Source: Litoditis marina (taxonomy: Eukaryota; Nematoda; Chromadorea; Rhabditida; Rhabditidae). Taken from it: a stretch of 64,000 bases of DNA. Positions 23,431 through 36,600 of the stretch are shown one piece after another (position 1 is the first letter of the stretch; each line of letters starts with the position of its first letter). The notes under the pieces are model-generated. The model was not told where the DNA came from. It ran no database searches and worked only from the letters and a program-made list of their open reading frames with translations. A program made the translations under genes and the position numbers. Location of the stretch: contig OZ038433.1 of the NCBI GenBank assembly GCA_964036275.1, positions 14,340,457-14,404,456 of the forward strand. The letters run 5' to 3'.

Positions 23431-24699
23431 ACCGGTTGAGATTCGTTTTAGTCAGTGAATAAATTGAGCCAATATCTTCAAATTCATCCAGAGTGCACAG
23501 TTTTTCCCACTCTTGTCTACCGATAAGAGTTTTGTCATAATCCAGCAAACTGACGTTTTATTCGCCGTATCGAGGGATTATTCCCCCGTCGGGATCACTA
23601 CATCAGACACCACTGTGGCACGAAATCGAACAACCAAAACATTCGAACTTCCTGGTGAACTAATTTAGTTTGCTACTTTGCGCAGAAATGGTTTTACATG
23701 TACTGTCCATGAATGAACAAAACAGTTTTGCCAATAACCTACAAACCGCATGGAAAAACTGAGCGCCACATTGTTAAATCAAAATAAAGATTCGGAATCA
23801 GAGAGTCCAGTAACATTCATCCCTGATGGAGGTCAAATAGTAGTATAAAGGTTGCTTCTTGACAGCCGGGCCAGAGCCGTGCTTTCGCCTAGTTCCGTTC
23901 TGTTAATCCTCTAGAGGGCCCCTTCTCGCTATATTCTTGAAAAAAACTTTTTCTTCCAGATTCTGCTATCAACACAGAAAAACGTGATAGAAAAAAATAT
24001 GACGTGCAGAGTTTTGGATGAATTGACGAACTTAGCAGAATCAACTTTTTTTGGTAGCGTCTGAGGATAACGGTTCAAATTATCTCACCAGTCCGAACAG
24101 TGGCAATTGTAGACGTCAAGCAGACCATTTAATCGCTTATCGCAAAATTTGCCAAAAACGCAGACAGAGAAGTGGTTTTCTCATAATCTCCCGTGCACGT
24201 GAAATCACTTGGAATATCGTGGAAAGAAGATGAGATTCACGTGATAACTAGAATCATCAGCGGGTTCAAAGGTCGACCACCACGAAAGTTCAAACACATT
24301 GATGGAACGATTTTCTTGTACGATATAGGAGTTTTCTTTTGATTCTGAGCTAGGTTTCATGACCCTTGACCGTGCAACTTGGAACAACTTATTGGAAACG
24401 GACGACAACTACGTAACAAAAATGAATAAAACTAGAAATGAATAGATCGTTCCAGGTTTTGAGAGTATTTCGTATTTAAAGTTTCTCAACTGCGATATAG
24501 TTCCTTTTATCGGTTTTCTTGTAACTTGTAACTAAAGATCTGAAGTTCAGCTCGTTCTGCTCTGCTATGTCTGTAGATTTACCTAAATGCGTTATAGTCG
24601 GGTTTCTGAGATTGTGACGTTTCCAAAGATCAAACTACAAGCTTTTTACTTGAAACAACCCTCATAAACAAATTAGGAATTGAACTGCTTATATAGGAT

Positions 24700-24860
24700 T
24701 TGTCAAACCGTTGTGGACACCGTACCATCGATTTTGTATGGGACGGGGTTTGGCAAGCGGCCAGTACGTCTGCGTATCATTGCTGGCAGATAATCAACGA
24801 GCGCTCGCCCCGCATCGCTCAATCAATTCAACCCTCTGCTGTCTTTATGGGGAAAATGGC
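24700..24860 (-). repeat. Dispersed repeat, inverted copy of the 44.1 kb element
   Basis: The words CACCGTACCATCGATTTTG, GGGACGGGGTTTGGCAAGCG, CCAGTACGTCTGCGTATCAT and GCCCCGCATCGCTCAAT are the reverse complement of 44110-44270 with few differences. Confidence 0.75.
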
Positions 24861-27304
24861 GACTATATTATTTTGATAACTTTTTGGTCTGCAGGACATC
24901 TCCAAATATTCCATGACACCTACTGCTGATGTAATATTAGACAATTAGATAACAACAACAAATCACGATGCCCTTTCTATGAAATATAATCTTATCTGAG
25001 TAGTCGGACCAGTAGTAAATTTACTTTTTTGAAACAGTAAATTGCGGGCGGCCTGGAAAAAAAGCAGTACAACTTGTAGAAGTACTAAAACATACATAGA
25101 ATTTCGATTGCAGAATGTAGCATAAAACTTTTCTCTATTTTATAAATAGCAGGAAATCAACACATATTTGTATCAATGACCTCATTTCGTTTTCAATCTT
25201 ACCGAATGACAAAAACTGGTTCAAAATTGCAGTTGACCAAACTTTTGACAGTTCGGGAATAGTTTTGAGCTCTCCAAAACAACAAAATACCACTGAACGA
25301 GGTGAAAGTATGAAAAATCTGATTGTTCATAGAGAATCCGTTACAGTTCACCTTACAAATTAGAAGATCAAAGCTATGGCACAGGACACAATACGTTGGA
25401 CATGATAAGAGTGTGATGGTCCGACTGTACATAACATGCAAAATTGACTTGTTGATTGTTTTGGACAAATGTATGAGCAATCGATCGGTTTATAATGAAC
25501 AATCATCACACATTGGTAGGTGTTACGTTTCTAGGATGCACTCGGTGATTCAAAAAAACAAAATAAAAAACGAGGAAATATCGAGTTGAGAGATGAAGAA
25601 CCATCTGAAAACTAAGGAGGGTGAAGAAGCCTATAGTTCGTTTCACCAATCGATGACTTTCTACAGTAATCTTTCAAAAATTCAAACGCATTTATCTAGT
25701 CAACAAACAGAATTTAAGATTCACTGTTTTGCATGCTTGTAGTACCCAAAGTGGAAAACGAAATCACAAAGTTTGAACTATTTACAGCACCTACAAGATA
25801 TGATAAATTCACTTAAAAGTTTTATAATCTTACTGTAGAGGGATATTGTTTCGTGAAACAGACTATAGACAGAGATGTTTCATTCAAAACAACTGACACT
25901 TCATGAACGTGATTGTACCAGACTGAACTTACAAATCACAAATCAACCAATCCCTAAGCACCAAATGAAACTATCGTTGCATACAGAGAACACGTGTGCT
26001 AGAACATTCCGGCCTTCTCAGAGGAGACCTGAGTATTCTAGAGACGTTTTCCATTCACACGTTCATATCGAACTGATTAACCGCTAACACAGATTTTCAG
26101 ATTCTCGAAAAACTCCAACGTGGTGAAGAATAGCTTGGAATCGTCATTGGCACGCTGCCAAGTCTCAGTAGGAATGACCGGAACTATACCATCCTGCGTC
26201 TCTCGCTAGGAATACTATTTCGTGACACCCGTCGGACGTGAGAGCAGAGAAATAGCACGTGTTTGAGGACACGCAGGTTCAGAAATGCCCGGATTTTCCT
26301 GACTATTACTTCAGTTTGTCCCCGTCTTCCACTAATATTACTTGATGTCTGATCCTATCTAAAAAAAGGACTAACGATCATTTTTAGTGACGGGACGATT
26401 GTTTAAACAAATGCATGGTGCCAGTTGTGCAGTTTTTATACGTTTCGTAATCCAACTAGTATGTTTATACAGGTTTGATGAAACCAGCATTTATCAATTT
26501 TTTGCAAAAAACGAAAACGTAGAAAAAATCTGCTACAGTTTCATATGAACTACTAAGTTAAATATTGGATTATTCAAATAGATGTAGTTTGGTCTCTGTG
26601 GGTGGAAAACGGTGATTGAAACACAGGAAAGATAGCAACCTGCTGGATAGTTCTCGATGAGTTTACCTTGGAAAACATAGGTGTATGCCAATTTTGGCTG
26701 TTCAATGGTTGTTGTCTAGTTCAATGTTTGTTTTGGTTACCAAAATATTTATGGCTCGTGTGACGACTTCTAAACTAAGCAGAGATCACAACGGATACGA
26801 ATATGAGCGAATGGTAGTTGTGGTTTGATCTTTGATCTTTGCACTCTGCATATATGTCGTTTCAAACTAAAACAGTAGGATCAAACTACAAACACAGTAT
26901 GCGATCAATACGTGTTTTCCCAGCTTGCTCTCTTTCAAACTTTTTATTTTTTTTCAAACATCAAACGTTTCCAACTGAAATAGGCATCTTTTCAGTCTGC
27001 TCCCGGAAGGATCCTATTGACAAGGAACCATTTAGTAACCTATCCTACTCAACAATTCAGTACTGAACAGTTCCTTTAATTTAATTTTGCTTTGCTCTTT
27101 GAAATCGAGTTTCTGACTTACAGTTGAAAAGTGCAAGTTTTCAGGTTGTGTTCAGGTTTCGAGCTTAGACAAAAGTTATCGAAACGCTTAAGAATTTCGG
27201 TATTCAATTATGATTCGCAATTACGATAGGTGTTGAGAGATATTTCCGGAAAACTCGAAGTTTAAATGTGTTCCAGTGGGAATGAAAAGGACCTTCTAGA
27301 AATC

Positions 27305-27425
27305 GAATGAAATGTCACGTAAAGGGTAAAGTTAACATTAAAATGGGACATCGTGCACTTTGTCATTGCACGTTTCTGAGTTCTGCTGTGTTTAACATGT
27401 TCCACGTGACTGTGCAACTGACTAC
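27305..27425 (-). repeat. CACGTG-bearing dispersed repeat, copy 2, upstream of peroxidase A
   Basis: It is an inverted copy: TGCACTTTGTCATTGCACG, GAGTTCTGCTGTGTTTAAC and ATGTTCCACGTGACTGTGC. It lies about 185-300 bases before the peroxidase A start codon. Confidence 0.75.
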
Positions 27426-27569
27426 CAATATACTATCATCAACCGATTCCAGCCCGTAATTGCCACCCTACCATATCCGAGCCCGACCCGAATGAACGTT
27501 TGACTTTCTGTGGGCGTCAACCGGGACACGAAACTGGCTAAATATTTGCTCATTTGTGCAGAAAATTGG

Positions 27570-27575
27570 TATAAA
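27570..27575 (+). promoter_or_regulatory. TATA-like box of peroxidase A
   Basis: TATAAA lies about 35 bases before the ATG and is followed by AAAAGTGG. Peroxidase B has TATAAAA followed by AGTGG at almost the same distance. A shared core promoter with a very short leader is inferred. No acceptor lies next to either ATG. Confidence 0.4.
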
Positions 27576-27608
27576 TTTCGACAAAAGTGGAAAAAAAGAT
27601 GCTTGAAA

Positions 27609-30600
27609 ATGCGGTCGCTGCTCGGTGTGTTTCTACTAACAACATCACTATGGTGGGTTATAGGGAAACGTTTTTCAGGTTCAAAGTCTGCAAGCCTAGT
27701 GGGATAATGAAACTTTTCTTTTTGATGCATGTTATGCTAAGTTTACTCAAAACTGCACATTTTCTGGAAGGGCACCAAGATACGGAAAACCGATCGAAAA
27801 ACCCGAAAATTGTGCGTCGACATACAGTTTCTTATTTATAAAGAGATAAAGTTCAATAATTGACTCGTATATCGCTCTAGTCACAAACTGTCGCTTTTCA
27901 AATTAAGCTCCGCCCTCTCGAATTTGGAACAGGAGATCGTCGATACCATGCGGGTGGTACAGGAACAAATGACCGAAACCGACAGACAAATCGCCATTCA
28001 CACCACTGGTAAAAAAAATTCATTTCCTTAAAATTGACGATACGAACGTTTGCTCTCGAGTGTTCAATTTTTTTTAAATTTTGCCACTCCAGTCTAACAA
28101 CTGTTGGCAAATCATCGAGAATATCTTTATACGTTACAACAAAATAAGGTGTAGGCTGGTCTTGTAAGCATGTTGGTTTAGAATACACAAAATTATTGTC
28201 AACTTTTACCACTAAGTTCACCTTTAATAAATCATACAGCAAATTGTCTTACAAACTTCGGAAAGAGCTGCGTTTGTCACATGTTTGATCTACTACAAGT
28301 TATACGCTTTCCCAGTGGATACAGGCCGTCCTCAGTCGCAGAAGGCGAATGCCGGGTCACAACTGGAACAGATCAGGGGAGACTTCCTACTGCAGCTAAC
28401 TAAGGTTGGTACTTATTTCTCGTTTTTTTTTAAAGTTAATCAAAACCCAAGTCAAAAGAAAGAATCAAAAACTTATCAAATGTAGTCAGAAACTGTCCAC
28501 TAAATATTAGTTTCAGAGTCGCAATAATTACAGTTTAGCGTTTTTATTATACAATGTAAACGTGTTCTTAACTGTTTTGATGTAACTTCAACACATCTCT
28601 AATGGTGCACCTCTCTAATTTTGTTTCAGGAGTTGGTGAAAAAGCACGGCTTCCAAATTCTGCCCGAATTGGAGAAAGTGGACATTGAGGGTCTTTTCGG
28701 CTCAATTATGGAAAAAAGGAGAAGAAAGAGACAAACCACAACGGAATGTAAAATGGATAAAAAGAATTGCAACAACGCCAAGCAGTGAGTAATTATTAGT
28801 CAACAAAAGAAAAGTGAGTCAGAAATGTCTCAGTTTTACATTTTCCCGAGACAAACAATAATAATACATCGAACCAAACAGAGTACTTTCACAAAGAATT
28901 AGGCGTTGTAATCAAGATTCGAAACTTATTCTAGTCACAAAGGTTGTAGAACACATAATGATTTAGAAACGTGAAATTATGCAGAAATCTTGTACTTTCA
29001 CGTTTACAAGACTGAAATGTGCCGATAAAACGTGCAGAACAACATTTCTGTTCATTTAAAATGTCGGTTCACTTTCGAACGCGAATCGGTCTGTTGTACT
29101 GCTGTTAAATCCGTGATTCGGGGGAATTATGCTAATTGGCATGCGATCACGGGTTCAGTCGCAATACATATTATGAACAAATTGATAATGGAACGATCCC
29201 CGAAAACCCAAATCGTACTGTTACTTTCTGTTTTGGTAGATCAAAAACCGAGACAAAACGAAGTTCGAACTTCGAGTTAGAACCTGTGAGCCAATTAACG
29301 CTAGGTGAACATTTTATCCATCGATGCTCGTGTATTTTCGGTTATTTACGTTGTTCAATGGATATAAGACGCTCCAATCTAAATGGTTTCGGAAATCAGG
29401 AAATCCTAGTGATTTCATGAAATTTTTAGGATGAGACTTTTAACCATCGAAGAGTTATCACTTTTTTAAAATTATTTCTGATTGGACATCGGGTAGTCCC
29501 CATTTATTTGAAGTTTAAACTAAAAACCAAACGATCGAATCGCTGTGTCCCGATTCAGGAAATTGAAAAAAAGTGTGTCACAAAAAATTGCAGTTTTCAC
29601 AAATCTCTCAAAAATTGTGTCACAATTTTTCACACTTCAATTTTTTGGGCACAGCTTTTTACACTTCAATTTTTTGGGCACAATTTTTCACACCTACAAT
29701 TTTTTGGGCACATTTTTTCACTTTTCCAAATATTGTACATGTTCCAGCAAGAGAGGTTATTACTGAACCACTCGCGCGATACTAATGTTCCCTTCCATAC
29801 CCCCCTGACTGCGCCGTATCTAGTATTGGCGATTAGAGCAATGAGACGCAGAGAAACGAGCGCGCATCGAGAGCATCGCCCAATTAGAAAAAGAGACGCA
29901 GAGAAAGAACAGGCGAGACAGATCCGCAGGATTTGAAACCATAACAAGATACGGATCATTGAGAGCTGTGTCAAAGAGTATCACAGCATTATCGCGCGAG
30001 AGACATACGAAGTGCAAAGTACCTCTCTTTAGAGAAACAAATGTGTCACAATTTTTCACACTTCCATTTTTTGGGCACCATTTTTCACACTTCAATTTTT
30101 TGGGCCCAATTTTTCACATTACAATTTTTTGGGCACATTTTTTCACACTGTTTTCAACTGCGAAAACGTGTGTTATAATGTTCTGAAAGGAAAATAATTG
30201 TGGCAGAGGATTTTGAAACATACAAATATTCGGTAGTTTTATCTGCGCTCCAAATGAGAGCGACACAAGAATTAGAAGAATTGGACATATCAGAAAAAAT
30301 ATCGGACAAGTCTGATGATGCACAATATTTTGAGGTTTTCCAAGAAATTATCTAAAATGGAAACCATTTAGATTGGAGCGTCTTATATACTGCCAGTCAA
30401 TTGCACAGTCACGTGAAAACATGTTAAACACAGCAGAACTCGGAAACGTGCAATGACAAAGTGCAGGATGCCTCATTAGAGTGCTTACTCTACGTGACAA
30501 TTAAATTTACCTCTAGTTTAAACTTTTTTGAAAAGCCACTCACTCTGCAAAGTAACATATAAAATCGACATTTGAATGTGATCAAGGGTTGAATTTTGAA

Positions 30601-33600
30601 GTTTTGCAATTTGCTCCAACACAGTTAGCGCATTTACATGATGTGTAGATGATTTTGAACCTTGAAATCATGAACTGAATTGAAAAAAAAACTTACACAC
30701 AGCAGAAAAGATGCTCAACATCAGCTCCTCAGCATAGAAAAACTTCAGTTTTGTGACTGGATCAACTAAAAAATAATATTAGGAAACCGAAAACAAAACA
30801 CTATAATGACATGTTTTAACTATATTTCTCCAAACTTCCCGTTTGCAGCTACGAACAGCGCTCGGTGACGGGAGTCTTAACTTTTCTGCATGCGCGCGAC
30901 GCGCAGAAACGCGTAGATCAATTGAGAAAACATACTATTCGGAGAGAAGTTAGGTTCGATTGAAGTTCGTTATCCAAGAGAGACAATACAACATCACCAA
31001 AATAATAAAATTTCGTGTTATGTGTATCAATCCCGTTCGCAGCTACGAACAGCGTTCGGTGACGGGAATCTGCAACAATTTGGACCAGAAGGAAGGTGGG
31101 GCGGCGTTGTCGCCGTTGAGAAGACTATTAGGAAGTGCCAAGTACGAAGATGGTAGGCAATTGTAATAATATATGAATAATAATAAAGAAAAAGAAGGAG
31201 AATAATAATGTTTATTACTTCAAACGAATACACAATCAAAACCAATTTTAAGATATTAGGAATAAACGTCCCCAGAGGGATGGAAGCATAACTTTTCCAT
31301 AGTAAATAAATCATAGATAAATGAAAACAAAACAATTGGTAATTGAACTGGAACAATTTGGTATTTAATAGAAAAATGATGAACCTATATATTTTCAGTT
31401 GTGTCAAGTACGGAAATCTTTCTCGAATACAACTGCAAAATCGGCTTCCTGTAAAATAAATGAAATGAATGTTTCTTCATTAGAGTGGCGGTAGAATATA
31501 AGAAGGTGCGAGAGAGAATGCTACACCAAATATTTCAAAAATGCAGATTTACTTTGTTCGTGTGTAAATTGTGGGCTGAGCGCCGAAAATGCAGAAAAAA
31601 CATGGTAAAATGTAATTTCATTACTCGTGTGTGTATTTCATCGTTTTTGCAACGAAATGGCCCGGGAAATATTTATCATTTCTGAATCAACATACATCCG
31701 ATAAATAAATGTTCAATCTCTGCCGAGCCAAGAATGAGTTAAGAAATACATCTACACTGAGTTGTCCGAGGCAACATCATGCTAACTAAATAATGCACAA
31801 ATTGAGCGGAGACGATTTTGTGCAATCGGACAAAATACATTATGTTTCCCAGAACAACATTATGTACAGTTCAGAATTTGCAAAAAAAACACCAACATGT
31901 GTATAAAAATTTGTACAATAACTTGTTGTTGTATTGAAAGATTTGTGAGTGAATAATCAAAGCCCGAAAGACAAGTTACACGCAACACACAGTTGATCGA
32001 ACAGGGTGACAATAATCTTCTGAGCATACGTCAGTAAAGTTCGAATGACAAAAACAAGTTAGTTTTCCGAAATAAATACATAACAATTATTGATTTTGCT
32101 CCAGAAATAGATAAAATGCCTCGTTTTTGGCTGAAAAGTAGCCCGTTTATAGATTTTTTGGGCTATTCGGATCGGACCATCTACTCGGGTATGCTTTTCA
32201 GTCATTTTGCAAGACGTAAAATACAATAACAATAACAAGTAGAGGCAAAATCCTTCAATGCCTGTTCAATGGAAATGAGCCTGCGTTGATCTGGAACCGG
32301 ACATAACACCCAAGCGAAAGTAATCATTTCTGTCGTGTATGGTGTTTGAACAGCTTTCGCTTTTAAAAATGTGCGTAACTTTCGGAAATTGGGTGAAAAT
32401 TTGCATGGGTCAGCCCTATTTTGCGTATTTCACCTATGAATACGATAACTAGCCAAAACGCAACAAACCAGACCAAGAGGTAGGAAAGTGTAAAAGTAAC
32501 AAAGAAAAAAGAGAGCGATAAAAATGACAAACTTTGAATACCGAACAAATAGCTCACGAAATAGTTGGTATTCGAGGAACAGTAGATCCTTCTTCACTTT
32601 ATCGTGTGTAGGTGAAATTGAGCAAACCACCACCGCAGAAGATAAACCGAGGCATCTGAAACTTTCGATTATAATATTATAAACTTTGCTGTGGGTAGAT
32701 GTATAACTCTGGCAGGCTGCCAGCCGTCCGACTACACCACCCACGAATAGCCAAATTTACATTACCACCCTCTGCTTATTGTGAGCGTGCATGGGTAACG
32801 CGCGTTTAAGTGAAATTGACATAGATCATCATAAGCAGCGTTATTGATAACTACTACCTAACAAATTTCATTCAAATCTTTAAATTTTGTCATTTTGATG
32901 TGTCACGCGCGCGTTGCGTTTGCGTGGGAACACCAACACTAATCACAGGTACTGATCCAAAAATTATTCTTCATTGTGATCTTTATCAACTAGAAAGTTC
33001 GTTCCAAAATCACTATAGCGAGTTACAAACTGGAAGCCTAGATATGTCACTATTCTCAGTACAAGTGAATTGACACTGGACTTCATTTTCACTGAATGTG
33101 TATCATGAATTCAATCAAATCAATGTATTTGCAGAGGAACGAATCATAACTCGTCTATCTAACACCATTGGCATGTAAGGATTACGCAAAAAGGTGTTAA
33201 CGCAGCCTTATATAAATATTCATGCTTGAAAGTTTGCGCAAAATGCACAATATGAACTCAATTATACGATTCAGATTCAACATGTTACCAAACAAAAAAA
33301 CTAACTGGCTCCTTTCCTTGACAACGACGGAACAGAAAATTTTGCGTCGTTAAACCGGCCAGTTTACTGAGCAGAAACACAACAGGTGGCTGAAAAGGAA
33401 GATTGAAAGGCAATCACATAGATTTAGATATAAAAACGCATCGAAACGGGGGAGTGCTGAGAATACATCGAAACTAAACCATTTTAAATGACATACGAAA
33501 ACCGCTTTCGAACTTGTAAACACGTTGAGCAACATTGTTAACATGATACATGTTACTTTACCAATGTAAATTATTGAACATATCCCTGCAGATATTGAGA

Positions 33601-36600
33601 ATAAAGATACAAGAACCAAAATTACGAAAAAAGCTTTAAAATCAAAATTTTAAACAAAATAAAAACGTTTGCGAATCGTGGGCGCCAGTTACATTGGCCG
33701 CGGAGCGGTCGCGCCGCGGTCGTCATTTTCAAATTTTCTGATCCGATTTCGACGTTTATTCACTCATTTATTCTTCTATTTCTTACTTCTTTTGATTTAC
33801 TCGTTATTTCTATATTTTTTTCATATAATATTCGACATAACGTTATTTCAGCTCTCGTTGGCGTATCTCGATTGCTTTGGTCAGTTAAGTACGTGGTTCT
33901 ACACAATTGCTAGTATGGGATTTAAATGATGAAGTGGTTAGTTATTTGAAATTTCTTTCATTGATAGTATTAAAATGTTACTTTCGCCTTCTCTGCAACC
34001 CCAATATGTCGGTCTACTTCACAAACATGTTATTTAAAAAGTTGCTTCCCTGCCAAATTCGTTCACCCGTGTAAGACGCGCTTTCTGTCGTCACCTGGGT
34101 CATTATGTTTCGTGTTTATCAGTGTCAGTGATTTGGTGAATAAAAAAAAGGCCGAATGACTATTACAAACTAGTAGGAATTGAACAAAGAAAGAAAATAG
34201 AAAAGTGGTACGTTTCGCCTGGTGAACTATGTTTCGCACCTGACCGTAGCTGAAAGGCAAGTCTAATTTAGTACTGTTATTGATATATCTACTGCAGGTC
34301 TGCTCTCGGTCTGTGTACGTGAAGAAACCAGATGTCCGAGTGGTGCTCGTCATTTGGACGGCTTGGGATAAACGAATCACATGTGGATTGACGAGGTTGT
34401 ATGTTTCAAGTTTTACACTGTTAGCATACACCAGTAAGGTCCGACTAAGCGGTACCAAAAGTAGTCCGTTTTCAGATGTTTCCACGTGAATTTTTCTTCG
34501 TAAGTAGACCGATTTTCTTTTTTTCGGCGATACAGTAGTGCGTTTTTCGATTTTTTTCTGACTTATCGGACAATATTACTGGTGTATGACTGTTAGTTTC
34601 TTACTGGAAAACATGAAAAAAACTATCATCAACTTCTGCCCATACCCGAATAAACTAAGATTTGATTGTTTTTATTATAGATTATATTTTCTACGGTTCT
34701 AGACTTTCTCGCCAAAAACCTAAAAACTCAAATATCAACAAATGCCAGACAATAGTAATGTTTTTGAAGTTTTGGTCTTTTTCTCAAGTAGTTTTGGGTT
34801 GGTTTTTGAGTTTTCAATGGTCCGTTCGAATTACTTAAATTGTCTTAATATATATGTACATAGATTGTTGTAGCACATCAGCTGTCTGTTCGGGTAGGCT
34901 AAACTGAAAGGACCCGAATATTTGAAGTTACTCCGCCTATAAAATTTATAGTCCTAGAAGGTTTACCCTAGCCAAATCAGCTGGTGTGAGTTTTTCTATG
35001 GCTCAGGAATTGCTGGCTTTTTTTAGATACGTAATAAAGCAACATTAACAAAGTTTGTTCAAATAAACACGTAGTTCTCTAATTTGCAGAATAGTGACCG
35101 GGTCAGAATTTAGCATTGTCCTGATTTACACACGGTCGACCAGGACGACATAGTGCGTTTTCTTCCTCATTGTCTTTCTTACATATTTTTGTTCTAGGAA
35201 AGATTGTGTTAACATTCAATCGCATATTGTTGACTGGGCGATGTTTGTGCAAACAATAATTCCGCAATTATTTGCCTTGTTCATTAATCTGTTAAAAATG
35301 AATTTTGTACCCATTCCTTGTATTGACTTTGCCGAGTTTATGTATTTTCTCCATAAGGAGATTTTTACACTCAAAACAGCACATGTTGGAAATCCTAAAA
35401 CTGAGTTGCATTTGTACACTTGATTCACTAAAAACGGTCTATTCAGAAATTTGGTGTTGCAATCTCTCTCGCACCGTCTTATATGGAGAAACGACGAGAA
35501 AACGGTAGTGAACGTGATATTTCTTCACGTGAAAAAGTATGCATTCACTTGCGTGCACGAGACTTGACCCAATAAGCATTAGAGATAACACCAAAGAAAC
35601 TCAACAAAAACATATGAATTTAGAGCCAAAAAGTACTTCAGGGTTCAACGCTGTTCGCGCTTCCTCGGTAGAGGGTGGAATTCTTCCATCAGCCCGACTC
35701 ATTTCCAACTCTCTTCACGATGAGGTCTGGATTTTCTTTTAGCGATTTTTTCCCCTCTCTCTCTCATCTCTCTTTCTTTCTCTTTCTCTCCTTCTCTAAC
35801 ATCCTCACTCTCTCGTTCCTTGTTTTTCTCTTTTTCTCTCCCTCTCTCTCCATCCCTCTTTCTTCCATCTCTATTGGGAAAAGTTTCAGTTGCATGTTGT
35901 AATGAGTACTAACAGTGTACGAAAATCACACTATTTTCGATGAACAAATCCTTATAACACCAACCTGGCTGCGTAGCAATCCGTCCAACCTCATGAGAAG
36001 TTCATATGAGTTCTCATGAGATACCTCATGAGCTACTCGTGAGCTACTAAGGTTGTAGCATTACAATCAATAGAATCTCATCAGAAGCGCGTGAGATATA
36101 TGTCCACAGGTATCTCATGAGTTTTACTCTCACCAGAAGCTCATGCTGAAAGCTCATGAGGTATCTCATTTAGTTTTTTGAGGAACTGCTAAACCGCCTG
36201 AACGTTTCTCTATTCCAGGGATCCGCCCCGACAGACCAGAACACCAGTCACTTCCACATGCAATTCGGACAACTCGTCTCCCACGATATTGTTCTTTTTC
36301 CTTCCGCTGTTGGTAAGTGTTACAATATTAATAATAATAAATGGTACACAATTAATAATGATACGTGTAACAATATTAATAATAATAAGTGTGACAGTTG
36401 TAATCATAATAAGTGTTACAATACTAATCATAGCAAGTGTTACAATATTTTTGCTCAGAACCAATTGAGCTATGGTGAAACGTGTAGTACCAACACAAAC
36501 TGTGGAACACCGTGAAACTCAGAAAACAAACCTATTCCCGATATGGTAGAGATGAATAAAACGCTCCGAAAACCAATCGTTTTTGCTGCATGCTCACAGA

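Larger units (their letters stand above)
21117..27608. other. Repeat-rich intergenic region without a defensible gene
   Basis: It holds copies of several dispersed repeats (21258-21445, 23218-23430, 24700-24860, 27305-27425) and a decayed copy of the 48.8 kb palindrome near 26190-26290. Frames at 21748-22029, 22060-22495 and 22463-22627 are open, but they do not join into a consistent model and are AT- or Lys-rich. They could be decayed genes. The 3' end includes the proximal promoter of peroxidase A. Confidence 0.5.
29365..30384. mobile_element. TA-flanked inverted-repeat element (about 1.0 kb) in intron 4 of peroxidase A
   Basis: The left end begins TAAGACGCTCCAATCTAAAT and the right end is its exact complement over about 26 bases. 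Each is flanked by TA, as expected for a Tc1/mariner-type target duplication. There is no transposase frame, so it is non-autonomous. Inside are two direct arrays of a roughly 31-base unit with TTTTTTGGGCAC and TTTTTCACACTT (29600-29735 and 30040-30150), around a GAGACGCAGAGAAA-containing core. Confidence 0.7.

Noticed and set aside
29600..30150. CRISPR-like regular repeats
   Set aside because: The units are contiguous, AT-rich and without unique spacers, in a nematode intron inside a TA-flanked element.
34063..34485. 140-codon minus-strand frame in peroxidase A intron 5
   Set aside because: It overlaps a miniature inverted-repeat element, has no recognisable domain, and the codon pattern is not protein-like.
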